A stretch of DNA of 64,000 bases, taken from assembly GCA_029706075.1 (NCBI GenBank), contig JAINUG010000108.1:2542001-2606000 (forward strand), written 5' to 3'. Position numbers and translations under genes: made by a program. The stretch comes from Aldrovandia affinis. Taxonomy: Eukaryota > Chordata > Actinopteri > Notacanthiformes > Halosauridae. This document shows positions 34,684 to 47,500 of this stretch, piece by piece. Within the stretch, counting starts at the first letter, position 1. The number at the start of each line of letters is the position of its first letter. A model generated the notes under the pieces. That model saw only the letters and a list, made by a program, of their open reading frames with translations, had not been told where the DNA came from and ran no database searches.

Positions 34684-34685
34684 TA

Positions 34686-36316
34686 CAGTGGGTTCGGAAA
34701 GTATTCAGACCCCCTTAAATTTTTCACTCTTTGTCATATTGCAGCCATTTGCTAAAATCAATTAATTTCATTTTTTTTCCTCGTTCATGCACACACAGCA
34801 CCCAATATTGTCAGAAAAACACAGACTTGTAGAAATTTTTGCAGATTTATTACAAAATAAACACTGAAATATCACATGGCCATAAGTATTCAGACCCTTT
34901 GCTGTGACACTTGTATATTTAACTCAGGTGCTGTCCAATTCTTCTGATCATCCTTGAGATGGGCCTACACCTTCATTGGAGTCCAGCTGTGCTTAATTAT
35001 ATTGATTGGACTTGATTTGGAAAGGCACACACCTGTCTATGTAAGGTCCCACAGTTGACAGTGCATGTCAGAGTAAAAACCAAGCCATGAAGTCCTAGGA
35101 ACTCTCCATAGACCTCCGAGATAGAATTGTGTTGAGGCATAGATCTGGGGAAGGGTATAAAAACATTGCTAAAGCATTGAAAGCACCCAGGAGAACAGTG
35201 GGCTCCATCATTGTGAAATGGAATAAGTTTGAAACCACCACAACTCTTCTTAGAGCTGGCCGTCTGGCCAAACTAAGTAACCGGGCAGAAGGGACATGGT
35301 CAGGAGGTGACCAAGAACCCAATGGCCACTCTAAGAGAGCTTCAGAGTTCCTCTGCAGCAATGGGAGAACCTGGTAGAAGGACAAACATCTCTGCAGCAC
35401 TCCATCAATCAGACCTTTATGGTAGCACTTGGCATTCAGGCCAAAAATTTCAATTTGTGTCTCATCAGACCGGATAATCTTTTTCCTGATGCTCTTAGAG
35501 TCCTTTAAGTACCATTTGGCAAACTCCAGGTGGGCTGTCATATGCCTTTCACTCAGAAGTAGCTTCCGTCTAGCCACTACCATAAAGGTCTGATTGATGG
35601 AGTGCTGCAGAGATGTTTGTCCTTCTACCAGGTTCTCCCATTACTGCAGAGAAACTCTGAAGCTCTCTTAGAGTGGCCATTGGGTTCTTGGTCACCTCCT
35701 GACCATGTCCCTTCTTGCCCGGTTACTTAGTTTGGCCAGACGGCCAGCTCTAAGAAGAGTTGTGGTGGTTTCAAACTTATTCCATTTCACAATGATGGAG
35801 CCCACTGTTCTCCTGGGTGCTTTCAATGCTTTAGCAATGTTTTTATACCCTTCCCCAGATCTATGCCTCAACACAATTCTATCTCGGAGGTCTATGGAGA
35901 GTTCCTAGGACTTCATGGCTTGGTTTTTACTCTGACATGCACTGTCAACTGTGGGACCTTACATAGACAGGTGTGTGCCTTTCCAAATCAAGTCCAATCA
36001 ATATAATTAAGCACAGCTGGACTCCAATGAAGGTGTAGGCCCATCTCAAGGATGATCAGAAGAATTGGACAGCACCTGAGTTAAATATACAAGTGTCACA
36101 GCAAAGGGTCTGAATACTTATGGCCATGTGATATTTCAGTGTTTATTTTGTAATAAATCTGCAAAAATTTCTACAAGTCTGTGTTTTTCTGACAATATTG
36201 GGTGCTGTGTGTGCATGAACGAGGACAAAAATGAAATTAATTGATTTTAGCAAATGGCTGCAATATGACAAAGAGTGAAAAATTTAAGGGGGTCTGAATA
36301 CTTTCCGAACCCACTG
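34686..36316. mobile_element. Fold-back Tc1-like element with 740-bp inverted arms
   Basis: Starts CAGTGGGTTCGGAAAGTATT and ends with its reverse complement, flanked by TA on both sides (34684-34685, 36317-36318), the Tc1/mariner target duplication. Left arm 34686-35425 and right arm 35577-36316 are each 740 bp and nearly identical in inverted orientation, with a few substitutions and one compensated indel. Each arm holds the outer terminal repeat plus the N-terminal part of a Tc1 transposase (LRHRSGEGYKNIAKALKAP, then RRTVGSIIVKWNKF), seen twice: + strand from 35129 and - strand from 35874. The 151-bp loop carries, on the minus strand, transposase catalytic sequence (ERHMTAHLEFAKWYLKDS, SDETQIEIFG). 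No intact transposase remains, so it is non-autonomous. Confidence 0.9.
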
Positions 36317-36334
36317 TATATATTTATGCATATA

Positions 36335-37443
36335 CAGTGGGTAGACACAATAATGGAAATACCAAATTAATGAAAAAGGACTCTAACTAGTAACTAAATC
36401 ACAATTAAAATGGCTACACATGTGTTGATTCATATTAATGTCAATACTTATTACCAATATGCTTCTACTATAAAAGACATTTTAAAATCAACACTTTAAT
36501 ATGTGCGTTTCTAAAGCAACATGAGAGATGTAAGTTTTTGAATGAAGTCGAATAGTTGGTGCTTGAACTGCTGCACTGAAACAGCATTTCATTTGGAAAG
36601 GTGACCAGTGTCTAAAATTATGACCGCAATAACCAAACAAGAAAAAACTGCACCAGGAAAGAGGAACAGCGAGTCGAAGCTCACAAACAGGGATAGAAGG
36701 ACAATTGCTAAAAACCACAAAACAACGGCATCAACATTTATCACAGAACTGACATTTATCTACACCTCCGCGACCCAGTCTTGTAAGCTTTGTTGTAAGC
36801 TTCACAAAGTTTATGGTAGGCCTGCCTGTCGGAAACCACTCATAACCAAGGCCAATGCACAGCAATACATAACCTGGTGTTATGAGCACAAAACCTGAAC
36901 TTTTGAGCAGTGGGAGAAAGTATTATGGTCAGAGTCGTTTTTTTACTCTTTTTCCTACATATGGATGGGCTTATATTTGGAGAAAGCCAAACCCATATTC
37001 CATGTTCCCAACTGTTAAACAGATATGTTATGGTATGGACAGTCATCTCAGCCAATAAATGGGTCACATTTGTTACTCTGCATGGTGGAATTACGGCCAA
37101 GCCATAGGCATCCAGGTGCATTAAACATTGTTTCCTTAAGATGTTCCCATATTATGCCCCCATACACATTGTTAAATGGATGTGGTTTCATGAACACCAG
37201 GATGAAGTCAAACACCTTACATGGCCGTCCCAATCACCAGATCTAAACATCATTGAACGTTCTGGAACTTAGAGAGCGGAGTAGATTTCCACCTCCTTCA
37301 TCTCTCAAAGAACTGGAGGCTTTCCTTCAATAAGAATGGTCCAATATCCCATTACAAACAGTTCAAAACTTGTATAACAGCATTCCAAGAAAGATTGAAG
37401 CCCATATATTGTTTGATGTGCCAATTATGTCGTCTACCCCCTG
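36335..37443 (+). mobile_element. Tc1-like transposon with decayed transposase
   Basis: CAGTGGGTAGACACAATAAT at the left and the inverse CATTATGTCGTCTACCCCCTG-like end at the right, flanked by TA. The body encodes Tc1 transposase in broken frames: NRDRRTIAKNHKTTAS (36690s), GRPACRKPLITKANA, then the catalytic region with PSQSPDLNIIE (37226 on), and KELEAFLQ with a stop. Several stops and frameshifts; inactive. It begins 18 bp after the fold-back element. Confidence 0.85.
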
Positions 37444-37447
37444 TATA

Positions 37448-38275
37448 CTGTGGGTATACAAAATATTTACCCCCTTTGCATTTTTCACATTTTATTTTCT
37501 TACTTCATGGGATTAAAATTGATTTAATTGGGATTTCTTGCCATTGATCAACTCAACATAGCCTATAATGACAAATAATAAACAACAAAAAACAACAACA
37601 AAACTTTTTCTTAATGAATTACAAATAAAAAACAGACAATAATTGATTGCAGTAGTATTCACCCCCCTTGAATTAATTCATGGTAGAAGCAAATTTAGCT
37701 GCAATTACAGCTGTGAACTGTCTGTTTGAGTAAGGCTCTACCAGCTTTGCACATCTGGACACTGCAATTTTCTCCCATTCTTCTTTACAAATTGCTTGAC
37801 CGCCATCAGGTTGGATGGGGACTGGTGGTGAACAGCAATTTTCAAATCTTTCCACAGATTCTCAATGGGATTGAGGTCTGGGGATTGACTGGGCCACTAC
37901 ATAGATTTTTTTTGTTTTTAAACCACTCCACTGTGGCTTTTTCTATATGCTTTGGGCCATTATCCTGCTGGAATATAAATCTTCTCCCAAGTTCCAGGTC
38001 TCTTGCAGTTTTCCTACAAGATTTGTCTATATCTTGCTCCATTCAATTTGCCCTCTATTTTGACAATTCTTCCAGTCCCCGAAGCAGAGAAGCATCCCCG
38101 TGGCTTTAGGCTGCCTTCACCATGTTTCATAGTAGGGATAGTGTTTTTAGGATGATGCGCAGTGTTAGCTTGCACCAAACATAGCACCTAAAGTTAAGGC
38201 CAAAAAGTTCAGTCTTGGTCTCATTAGACAATAGAATCTTCCTCCACTTTATTGAATGCTTTTTATTCCCACTAG
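37448..38275 (-). mobile_element. Third Tc1-like element, truncated
   Basis: The left end CTGTGGGTATACAAAATATT abuts the TA of the preceding element. The minus strand encodes the catalytic C-terminal half: ELGRRFIFQQDNGPKHIEKA, and KEEWEKIAVSRCAKLVEPYS. N-terminal half and other terminus are missing; the sequence runs out before a (TA)n tract at 38284-38311. Confidence 0.8.
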
Positions 38276-38280
38276 TATAG

Positions 38281-38317
<37 letters not shown>

Positions 38318-41033
38318 CCCCAACAAAGGTGACATTTGAGATGAGGTCTAGACTTTAAAGGGGCACTGTACCTACATATTTCTCTGACACTGACTTTCTC
38401 CCATACATTTTTTACATTTGGGGAAAGACTGATTTGAAAATGCCTGACTCATTTTATTATTTCCTTATGTGCTAATTACTGGTGCACACCAAGTAGGCTT
38501 TTTGCTGTGTCATTGCTGGAGTACAGGCACAATTCACATACATTTTCATCATAACCTTTGAAACATAAAGCCAGCTTATAACCATGTGGAACTTCTGTTA
38601 CTGAAATGTTTCTGCCACTTTCTGTGGACTGTTCTCTTGCCAAAGTAGTAGTGGCTGGGAGATACAGTGTAAAAATGAGAGCTTCAGAGCAACCCATTTC
38701 AGAGCCCATTACGGGCCATCAACATAAGTCCAATAACATAGCACCTCTATAACAGCTGAGGACACTTTCAACAAACAAGTTAAAGTCCACATCCACATAT
38801 TTCACACTGAGCTTGTTTTTATTTTAAGCCAACGCACGGAATCTGCACTAGACCATGATGTCAACTTTGCCCTGATTATTAAAACAGACAGGGATGACAG
38901 TGTCTTGGAATATTTACCAAGCTCTGCCTGTGCAGGACATAAAAGCATTTGATAGATGTTTAAAAGAGCAGGATGTTTAGAATCCCATTAAATTGACAAA
39001 TGATTTCCTCAGTTTTGCACCTGAGATGCATACAATGACTGGTGATACTTCAAACAAATAAAAATAACATTATAATCTTTTTATAGCACCATTTGAAATC
39101 TTATCTTGAAAGCCTCAACCAAAATACACACAGTTGAGTATACATATAGAAAATACTGTGTTGGAAAAACCCAATGTTTTAGTTGGTGGACACACTGTAT
39201 TTTCAGGTATAACATAAACAGTGTTTATGGATGTGCATTGTGACAAAGACAGTGAACGAGTCCAGAGGCCTTGCTTCACAGAAATGTAGATTATAAATCA
39301 ATATTGTGATGCATATCGCATGGCTGACCTATTTATTTTATGCAAAATCTATATTTTGATTTATTTTTGATCTTAACAATCTAAAGCCCATGTAAACAAT
39401 AAATACAGAATTGCATCAAAATCTTAAATGAAGGTCACGCGCATAACTTCAGAAACACATTTTTCTTGTACTTGATCGAGTGATACGGCTACTGTGTCTT
39501 GTAATGAATTGTAATATTCAAATATATAACACTGTAGACAAGCACACGTTACTCTTCAGGTTGTTTTTCACACAGATGCAGACAAACACACAATACACTG
39601 AAAATATCTGACAAAAGTTGAACTAATGGAACTCCTCATCTTTGCCATTTACAAAATTACACTGTGTTGGATTCTTCCACAATTGTGGATTTTTTTAGTG
39701 AAATGCTTGAAGAACTTCTCAGATTTTCTTTTGTTGGGATATTAAACTTTCAATAATTTGTCCATTGGAAGCTCCTCTTTAAATGTTTTACAACAGTGGT
39801 GTGATCTGTCAGCAATAGATTTGGGTTTATCCTTTTTAACGGGCCTATTATCATGAAACGTTGTAAACATAGACTCATGGACATATAGAACACGCCTATA
39901 TTTCTATTTGTAAGATATATTCCTAAAAATATCATATCTGCATGGCAAAGACTAGGCATGAAATAAATGCAACAGACCAGAACACTGACACTAAATGTAG
40001 TAAAGACAGACACATAGCCATATGGAACATTTCTATAAAATTCCAATTTTAATATTTAAAAAAATGTGTTTTCATAGCGACAGTTGTAGCATAAGCGTTC
40101 AATTGGCATATACAGAGCGGGACAGTTAAACAACATCTCAACCATTGCTTCCTTGTAGGCTTTTCTCAAAACATTATTGAAAAGAAGCTGCTGCATGAAA
40201 TAGCATAGCCGCTTTAAGTCAATCACTTTTCAGTATTTTTGCTCAACTTCTGTTTTTGCTACTTAAAATGGGGATAAACATTACATGGGCTTGGTCACAT
40301 GTCTGGATGACATGCTAGGCCCCAGTAATTGCATCCTGCGGCTAGTTCAGTTGCACTGTAGGTAGTGATATATAATGTAATATGCTGTAATGGAAGGAGC
40401 TCCTCTGTCCCTTACAGAGCTGTGGGTTGACTGCAGACATATCCTTGAACAATAATGAACAGCTTGTGTTTCCAGCCTGCTGTTTTTCCCATCAAGGTAC
40501 TAACCTGCTCAGTGGGCGCTTGGGCATTTAGTCTGATGGAGCAGAACTGAAAGAGAGAAAGAGGGAGAGATAAAAAAAAATAAAAGCATGAGAAACTTAT
40601 GTAGAGAGGAGGAGCTGGGCCAGTGAGGAAACAGGAAGTCCAGGCTAAACTCCCACAGCAGAGGCAGCACAGGTTTCTCAGAGACACATGAAAGAGGAGC
40701 GAGGATGTCGACTCTGATGGGCCTGGCCGTCATCCAGAAATACTTGTGTTAGGCCTCTGAAACCGTTTTTCTAAATGGCTCATTTCCAGGTCTCAGGACT
40801 CATTTAAATGCGTCATGCATTGTTCGATTTGAGAAATGGATCTGATAGCATTTCCAGCAGAAACAAAGACACAAATACTAGCATGAGAATGCATAAATAC
40901 TCAGGCATGTCTACTAAGGTGTTTTGTGTCTCACCCAAAGTTTACTCAACTTTCACGGTTTATGGATTTCTTTGTCCAACTACTTTACAGTCCTCCCTTC
41001 ATCAGTGGCCTCAGTTCAATTAGTACTCTACAT
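38276..41033. other. Intergenic, nothing recognised
   Basis: A (TA)14 microsatellite at 38284-38311, then AT-rich desert. The stretch 40400-40740, with GGGAGAGA runs and lower AT, may be regulatory. No gene. Confidence 0.35.
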
Positions 41034-41346
41034 CAGAGGTTCCCAAATTTCAGAGTCCAGGATCCACTTATTGAGCAAATACATTTTCTCTGACCCACCC
41101 CTTATATGTTCCAACATGGAATTAAAGTGTTTTGACATATTCAAATTTCATATTAAATTCATACTTGAAATTCAAAACAGCTGTGCAGTGCATGTAATTA
41201 GTGTTTAATTTGATGTGAATGTCAATGGAGACTATGTGATATACAGTATCTATATATACAGTATATATATATACTTTTTTCATATTTATTTTGCAACCCA
41301 CATCAAAGCCACCAGTAGGCCACAACCCACAGTTTGAGAAGCACTG
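41034..41346. mobile_element. Small hAT-like non-autonomous element
   Basis: Begins CAGAGGTTCCCAAATTTC and ends CAGTTTGAGAAGCACTG, imperfect inverted repeats of the hAT type (CAG-GGTTCCCAAA). Flanks (CTCTACAT and CATCACAT) agree in only 5 of 8 positions, so the target duplication is weak. A (TA)-rich tract lies inside. Confidence 0.55.
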
Positions 41347-42455
41347 CATCACATTGCATATTTTTCAGCACCCATACATCACCTGGATTTGTCTGCATGT
41401 CTTAAATCCATCGGCCTATCACTGAAGCCATACTGTGACCTCTGAAGAAATCTGTGCATTTGTCTTGTGGCTTAGTATCCTGAAACACAGGGAAAACGCA
41501 TCCTTAATCCAGCATCAGACCTAGGCCAGCTTTAACCAAAACAAAGCTGTTACAAATAATGTTGTGCTTACATACTGACAGCTGGTCCCAGCCCAACATA
41601 AAACTAACAACTGGTGATATATCAGTTTGTAATGATTTATTAAGGTGTATAACTTAGTTCACCCATTTTAAACACAGTAAATCACATTTACTGGCTTTGA
41701 GTTATAGGTTAGATGCTGCATCACATTATTAACTTTAATGACAGGCCATTTCGTACTCAACAATCAGTTACTCTACTAACTGTTTAAAATATTTAATTGT
41801 CAGTGTGTGCAACCCACCCCAAATGGTAATTGTAGGTAGCATTGTTATTATAATCCATTGTTCCTCCTTTTGTTGATTTGCCTAAATTACCTGCAAGCCC
41901 TTTCCCAGCACACCTATTGTTTGAGTTACATTTATTAAAAGACAGCAAATACAAAACTCTCTTAAACGTATTGGCTACATAAACAAATCTAAAGCTGGTA
42001 ACATGAAGTATTTTAACAAGCTAATGATCAAGAAGTAGAATTTAGATACAAATACACACTTTGAGTTATATGCCATTATATGCAGCTATCGGATAAAGCC
42101 TGAAATTATGGAAATATAAACATTGCTATCTTGGTAGGGAAGCACACAAGCTTAATCTTGTTTTGCGACATGTTAATGTATCGTGCTTTATCATTTTTAT
42201 ATATGAAGCTAGGTTACATTTGAATAAATATTTGAATAAAGAATCCTCTGTCCAAGCTTTAAGAGTTCCTGTGTGTATCTAATAAGTGCACCTTGTGGTA
42301 CATAACACATAATTACAGGAATTAAGGCGCTAGCTTTAAAAAAAAGAAAAGACTATATGGCTAGAATATAAACTTTTCTCAGCGTGGTTCAGATTGTTTA
42401 CATGAGTTCAGTTCCTCAATAAAGTCCCCACCACCAGCTCCCCAGTGGCAGAATG
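41347..42455. other. Intergenic, nothing recognised
   Basis: AT-rich desert without signatures. Confidence 0.35.
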
Positions 42456-42459
42456 GAGG

Positions 42460-42910
42460 TGATTCATAACAGCGATAGCAAGAGACGTGCTAAAAACAGG
42501 AGAAAGTGCGAGCTCTCGGGAACCTGGCCAAGCATGAGCAACAAACAAACAAACAAACAGACGCAACGAGGCGCTAATTAGCAATCAACTCACAGCGGAA
42601 CAGAACCTCCTTTCCGAGAAGCTTGGACGCAGGGCGGCCCCTTCATAAGCAGAATGGACTTTGTAACCCACGGCAGCTGTGTCCAAGGAGACTTTCAATG
42701 GCCCAGTCTTCGCCTTGTATCCATGGCGTACAGCGTGATAAACAACGCAAAATGGGAAGGAGATTTGTGTTCATTAAAGACACATAGCAACGTAGATAAT
42801 CTCTTAATTTCGCTGCATTTAACGCGCGAGCCAATGAGGTGCTGCTGCCGCGACCTTCGGCATCAGCGCCAGCCTGGACTGGATTAGAGGTTGAAGCTAT
42901 AGCTAATACA
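42460..42910. promoter_or_regulatory. Candidate non-coding regulatory element C
   Basis: Locally balanced base composition with CpGs (AGGGCGGCCCCTTC, AACGCGCGAGCCAATGAGG containing a CCAAT box) and GCGCTAATTAGCAATC. Not coding on either strand as far as seen. Confidence 0.3.
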
Positions 42911-43950
42911 CAGGAGGATTTGGATTACGGTGATGGGCACCACTCAGAGTACAGTAGCTCTTGCTCTTAATAACCTCTGATAATGCCGAAACACTCGATC
43001 CTTCTCTCATTTGACACACATAGTAAGAAATGAAACACATTTCAAGATCAAGCTTTGTTTATTCCCTTTAGGCCACTTTGTGGAATGCCCAAGACTAAAC
43101 TGCTAAAATACATAAATCCATGCTGATCATTTAGTCAGAGCTCCGCACTAACAGAGCATAATCCAGAACAGATAAATTCCCCCCACTAAATGTGTTTTGT
43201 TTTTTCAAATTTTCACCGCATGAGTCCGGGTCAGGAATTCAGTTCCTACGCAACCACACCTCTGCTCCGCACGTCTCAGAGTGCCTGGCTGTTGGTCTTT
43301 GTGATATTGGCAACAGATCGTTTGACACAGGCTTATAGCGAGTGCCAAACTCTGGATACATTTATGACAGCTCTAAAAGAAACACCTCTAAAGCCTAAGA
43401 CAAATTTGCCACAGAATCAGTTGTGTAGCACTGGATATGAATTCGATTCAATGTATTTGAACAAAAAACATGACCATGCGCAACACTTCTTCAGCTCAGA
43501 ATCGAAGCGACTGATGACATGGTAAAACATAAAAGTTGAAATATAAATTTTCTCTTCTAAGCTCTGGATGTTCTATGTACAGTAATACTACTACTACGAT
43601 AAATGGTGAGCACTCAACATTATGTGGCATTGCTTGACCAGCTTATTAGTTCTACCCAATTGAGAGCAATCATACAACAGAGCTGCACAGCCATTGGACA
43701 AGAAGCAGAGGAGGACCACAGGAGCTCACGTGGAGCCCCCAGCACACGTCTCACAGCACACATCGCGTTCTGAGGGCTGCACTCTGCATGCAGGACCAGC
43801 ATGACCACATGCCTGTGCTACTTCTGTGATGTGTACGTCTACTACATAATTCTACAGTACCTCCCATCAGCGAAGGCTATTTAATATATATATTTTAAAA
43901 TTATACATAAAACAACATATATAGGCCGCACCCATGTTTAGGATATTGTC
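42911..43950. other. Intergenic, nothing recognised
   Basis: A 111-codon frame at 43190 lacks any family signature and is not called as a gene. Confidence 0.35.
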
Positions 43951-43954
43951 ATAA

Positions 43955-44297
43955 CGGGGCCTCGGGTGGTGTAAAGGTAAAAGCATTCGCCCGGAATGCA
44001 GGTTGCCCACTGCGGCCGGGGGGTTCAATCCAGTGCCCCTTCCAGGGGCGGTGATTAGCTGTTCGCCCCAGGGGGAGGGGTGAAGGAGATATGGCACAAG
44101 CTTGCCGAGAAGTGCAAAAGGTGTCCCTGTAAGACAGGTGGGCGAGTTCCGTTTCGAAGGAGGTGGATCATTGCCAGCCTCTGGGTATTAGCTTGACCTG
44201 GAGAACGGGTGGTGGGCACGTGGGTGAGGGCGAATTGAAGAAATAGAGGGTACAATTGGCCAACAAATTGGGAGAAAAACAGGAAGAGAAAAAAAGG
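43955..44297 (+). repeat. tRNA-derived SINE, second family
   Basis: The head GGGGCCTCGGGTGGTGTAAAG contains an A-box-like GGTGTAAAGGTAAAAGC and a B box GGTTCAATCC (44023-44032). The end is ACAATTGGCCAACAAATTGG followed by GAGAAAAAC and an A-rich tail. The tail is shared with the minus-strand repeat at 19605. Confidence 0.7.
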
Positions 44298-44429
44298 ATA
44301 TTGTTGATACGTATAACATCACTATATGTTTTCTTGTTTGTGTTTTATCATGATTGTAACCAGTCTAATGGCACATGACTGTTGAGGTTGTTTATGATGA
44401 CGGTGTATGAAGTTGAGGTTTATGATGTG

Positions 44430-45694
44430 CAGTACCTTCTAAAATGATTTACACCCTTGAAAAGATGAGCAAAGAAGGCAGTACAAAATAAACAATACAG
44501 ATAATGAGCTAGATTGTATGCTCAAAATGGGGAAATGATATTCTTCTTATACGAATACAATTGCTCAGAGAAAAAGATTTTGTAAAAAAAAAAACGTTTC
44601 AAAATGATTCACACCTCTTACTCACACCTGTTTTGTGCACCCTCCCCTCCGAACAATAACACTGCTGATTCATCTTCTATAGTGTTTCATGAGATTGGTG
44701 AACATATTGGGAGGGGATCTTTGACCATTCCTCCATACAGAATGTTTAAAGATCCTATGGTCTGTGCTTTTGGACTGCCCTCTTCAAGTCTGGAGACTGA
44801 GATGATCAATGCAAAACAGTAACTTTGTGGTTAGTTAACCATTTCCTGGTTGATTTTAAGGTATGCTTGGGATCATTGTCTTGCTGAAAGATCCATTTGC
44901 GACTAAGTTTCCGCTTGCTGGCAGAGGGAACCACGTTTTTGGCAAAAAAGTCTTGGTTCTTCTGGAGTTCATGATTCCATTGTCCTTAACAAGAGCCCCA
45001 GGACCAGCAGATGCAAAACAACCCTATAACATCAAAAACCACCACCATATTTCACTGTAGGTATGTAGGTATTTTCAACCTGTCTTCCAATGCCAAACCC
45101 ACCGCTGGTGTGCATGGCCAAAAAAATACATTTTTGTCTCATCTGACCATAACACCCGGTTCCAATCGGAGTTTCAATGCTGTTTAGCAACTCCAGACGC
45201 TTAAATTTGTTGACTACCCTCAATAGAGGCTTTTGTTCTGGCAACCCTTCCTAAAAGCCTATTGGCATGAGGGTGGTGTGATGGTATTTTTGGAGACTTT
45301 GTGTACCCAAGATGCAACCAGGTTTGGTAGATCTCCAACTGTGCCCCTTAGATTTTTCTTTGCCTCTCAAACCATCTGCCCCCACCAAGATGCACTTACG
45401 TCCCCTACCAGCAGGTTTACCACTGTTCTAGTGGTTTTGAACTTCTTAATTATTGACTTTTTATTTATTTGTTTGTAACCATCTCCTGACATGTGTGTTA
45501 CCTCATTTTTTGTGAAAACCAGGAGTTTACCACTGAAACCAGGAATTCATGGGAGGTATACAAATAAATTTTTATATATATATATAATTTTCCTTTTTTT
45601 AGCACACAATATAGCTCATTACCTGTATTGTTTATTTTATATAGCCTTCTTTGCTCATCTTTATCCAGGGTGTGAATAATTTTGGAGGGCACTT
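44430..45694 (-). mobile_element. Tc1-like transposon, degenerate, transposase on minus strand
   Basis: Imperfect inverted ends: CAGTACCTTCTAAAATGATT at the left and TATTCACACC..GAGGGCACTT at the right, alike over about 90 bp. TA follows on the right; the left flank has mutated. The minus strand keeps WIFQQDNDPKHT-like catalytic sequence near 44850-44900 and CIFLAMHTSGGFGIGR near 45100. Many stops; inactive. Confidence 0.75.
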
Positions 45695-46788
45695 TATATG
45701 ATGTGGGATAAAGAATGAAGCCACACTGGATAGCCTGCTGTCTTTTTGGCTGAGGTTTTAGGGCTGACATTTATCACTAAAAGGTCATAAAATGGACATC
45801 ATACTGTACATACAAATCCAAATGTCAGCGGAACAAAAGATTGCAGAGTAGCTACATGATTACAATGAAGTTATATATAAACCAACATACTCCCTTAATT
45901 AAAATGTAATACAAATTGTAGCATAGAACAGTAGTGGGTCTGGGTGTTTGTTTCCAGGTCAAATTAATATTAATTTTAGCGAAGTAAAAAATTGAGGATG
46001 CAAATGCAGCTGGCAAACGCGGGGGGCACTCAGACACCAGCATTGCACTAAGCAACAGTGTTTGTACCATTGTTTGGTCCATAAAGAGAGGATCCAATAA
46101 ATCAAATGCAAAAGGCAGAACGGCTCCCCCAGGAAATACTTAAGTCAGTGACTTTCGTCAATTTTTCTGTGACAGATAAGTAGTACAGGAAGAAATTAAT
46201 ACAATCCCTTGCATGCATCAGTACCCTTTACATGACACATGACTTTCAGAACCACATCAATCCCACCATGCAACAAAATAAATTACACACAGAGCTCTGT
46301 GTGTTGACTGCTTGACTAGTATCATGCCCGAAGTAATTTATCCAGAACAGTAACTTTTTAGATGCTATGAAGGATTATTTAAAATGTAATTTATGGATAA
46401 AATGTGTAACAATGAAATCAAAAATTGGTAGCAGACCACAGCTGGGGGTGATCTCATCATATTGTGGAGCTTCTTGTTGTCAGTCCAATTCAGCTAGATT
46501 TGTTCTAATTTTGGCCCCTGTGTCTCTATTAATGTGTGTGTAGATCAGAGGCAACTCAAAAGTGTGAAGAATGGTAACCATAGCAAAGCCTGGTAGCAAC
46601 AGACAAGTGTTTAATTTGGCCTGCTCCTTTCTCGCCCACTGTTATGCTCGTCCTTCCTTCCTGTCCAGTGGAACCTATTCTCTCAGTAGCCATGTTATCC
46701 TCTAGCGTCTGATCTTATTTGTGTCTGACTATGCAATGCTACCGCCCTACTTCTCAGTTATTTTGTATAGTTTTATATAGAGTTTATT
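45695..46788. other. Intergenic, nothing recognised
   Basis: AT-rich sequence without signatures. Confidence 0.35.
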
Positions 46789-46920
46789 TTGCTCAGTAGG
46801 TAGAGCATGGCGTTGGTAACGCTTAGGTTGTGGGTTCACTTCCCACCGGGACCACATATACTGAAAAATATATGCATTCACTATTGTAGGTCGCTTTGGA
46901 TAAAAGCGTCTGCTAAATGG
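46789..46920 (+). repeat. tRNA-derived SINE, copy 2
   Basis: GCTCAGTAGGTAGAGCATGG (A box), GGTTCACTTCCC (B box), body TATGCATTCACTATTGTAGG and tail GTCGCTTTGGATAAAAGCG..TCTGCTAAATGG. Followed directly by a (TA)n tract (46921-46957). Confidence 0.8.
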
Positions 46921-46923
46921 TAC

Positions 46924-46955
<32 letters not shown>

Positions 46956-47500
46956 TTGTTAGTGAGGAGTCCTAAAACTGTTGAAAAATGAACATAGAAA
47001 TAAATAAGTGATTCTGAACGCTGGTTAGGTTTGTAGAGTATTATGATTCTGCACCAAGAGGTTCCATTAATATAAAGGACAACAAAATTGAGATACAAAA
47101 GCTGGTCTTAATGAGGTTAGAAATATTTAGGAAATAAGATTGGGTAATGTTCTTCGCACTTCTCGTGTAATTATCCGAAGATGTAATCCTGAATGAAGGT
47201 CTTGCAGATTTTTCTTACCTGAAATCCAGCCCCTTGAATCCAGGCCATAGTGTTGGGCCCTTGTTCATGTTCTTGGATACAAGATTTCTAATCACCTCAT
47301 CGTTGCATTTAACAGCAATGTAATGAAATTACAAGATTTCTTTTCACCCAGTATGTGTCCATTTTGTCGGGTGACTTTTTTTGTTGTTTTTTTGCTGGGC
47401 TCAGCGATAAGTAACGGAATTACAGCTGTTGAGCATTTATAAGCTGTAATTACTGAACTGTTTGGACTGGGCCTTTCAGACCTAGACATGGTCTAATAAC
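46921..47500. other. (TA)n tract and intergenic sequence
   Basis: Microsatellite at 46921-46957, then AT-rich DNA without signatures. Confidence 0.4.

Noticed and set aside
43190-43525. 111-codon frame
   Set aside because: No recognisable domain and AT-rich random composition.
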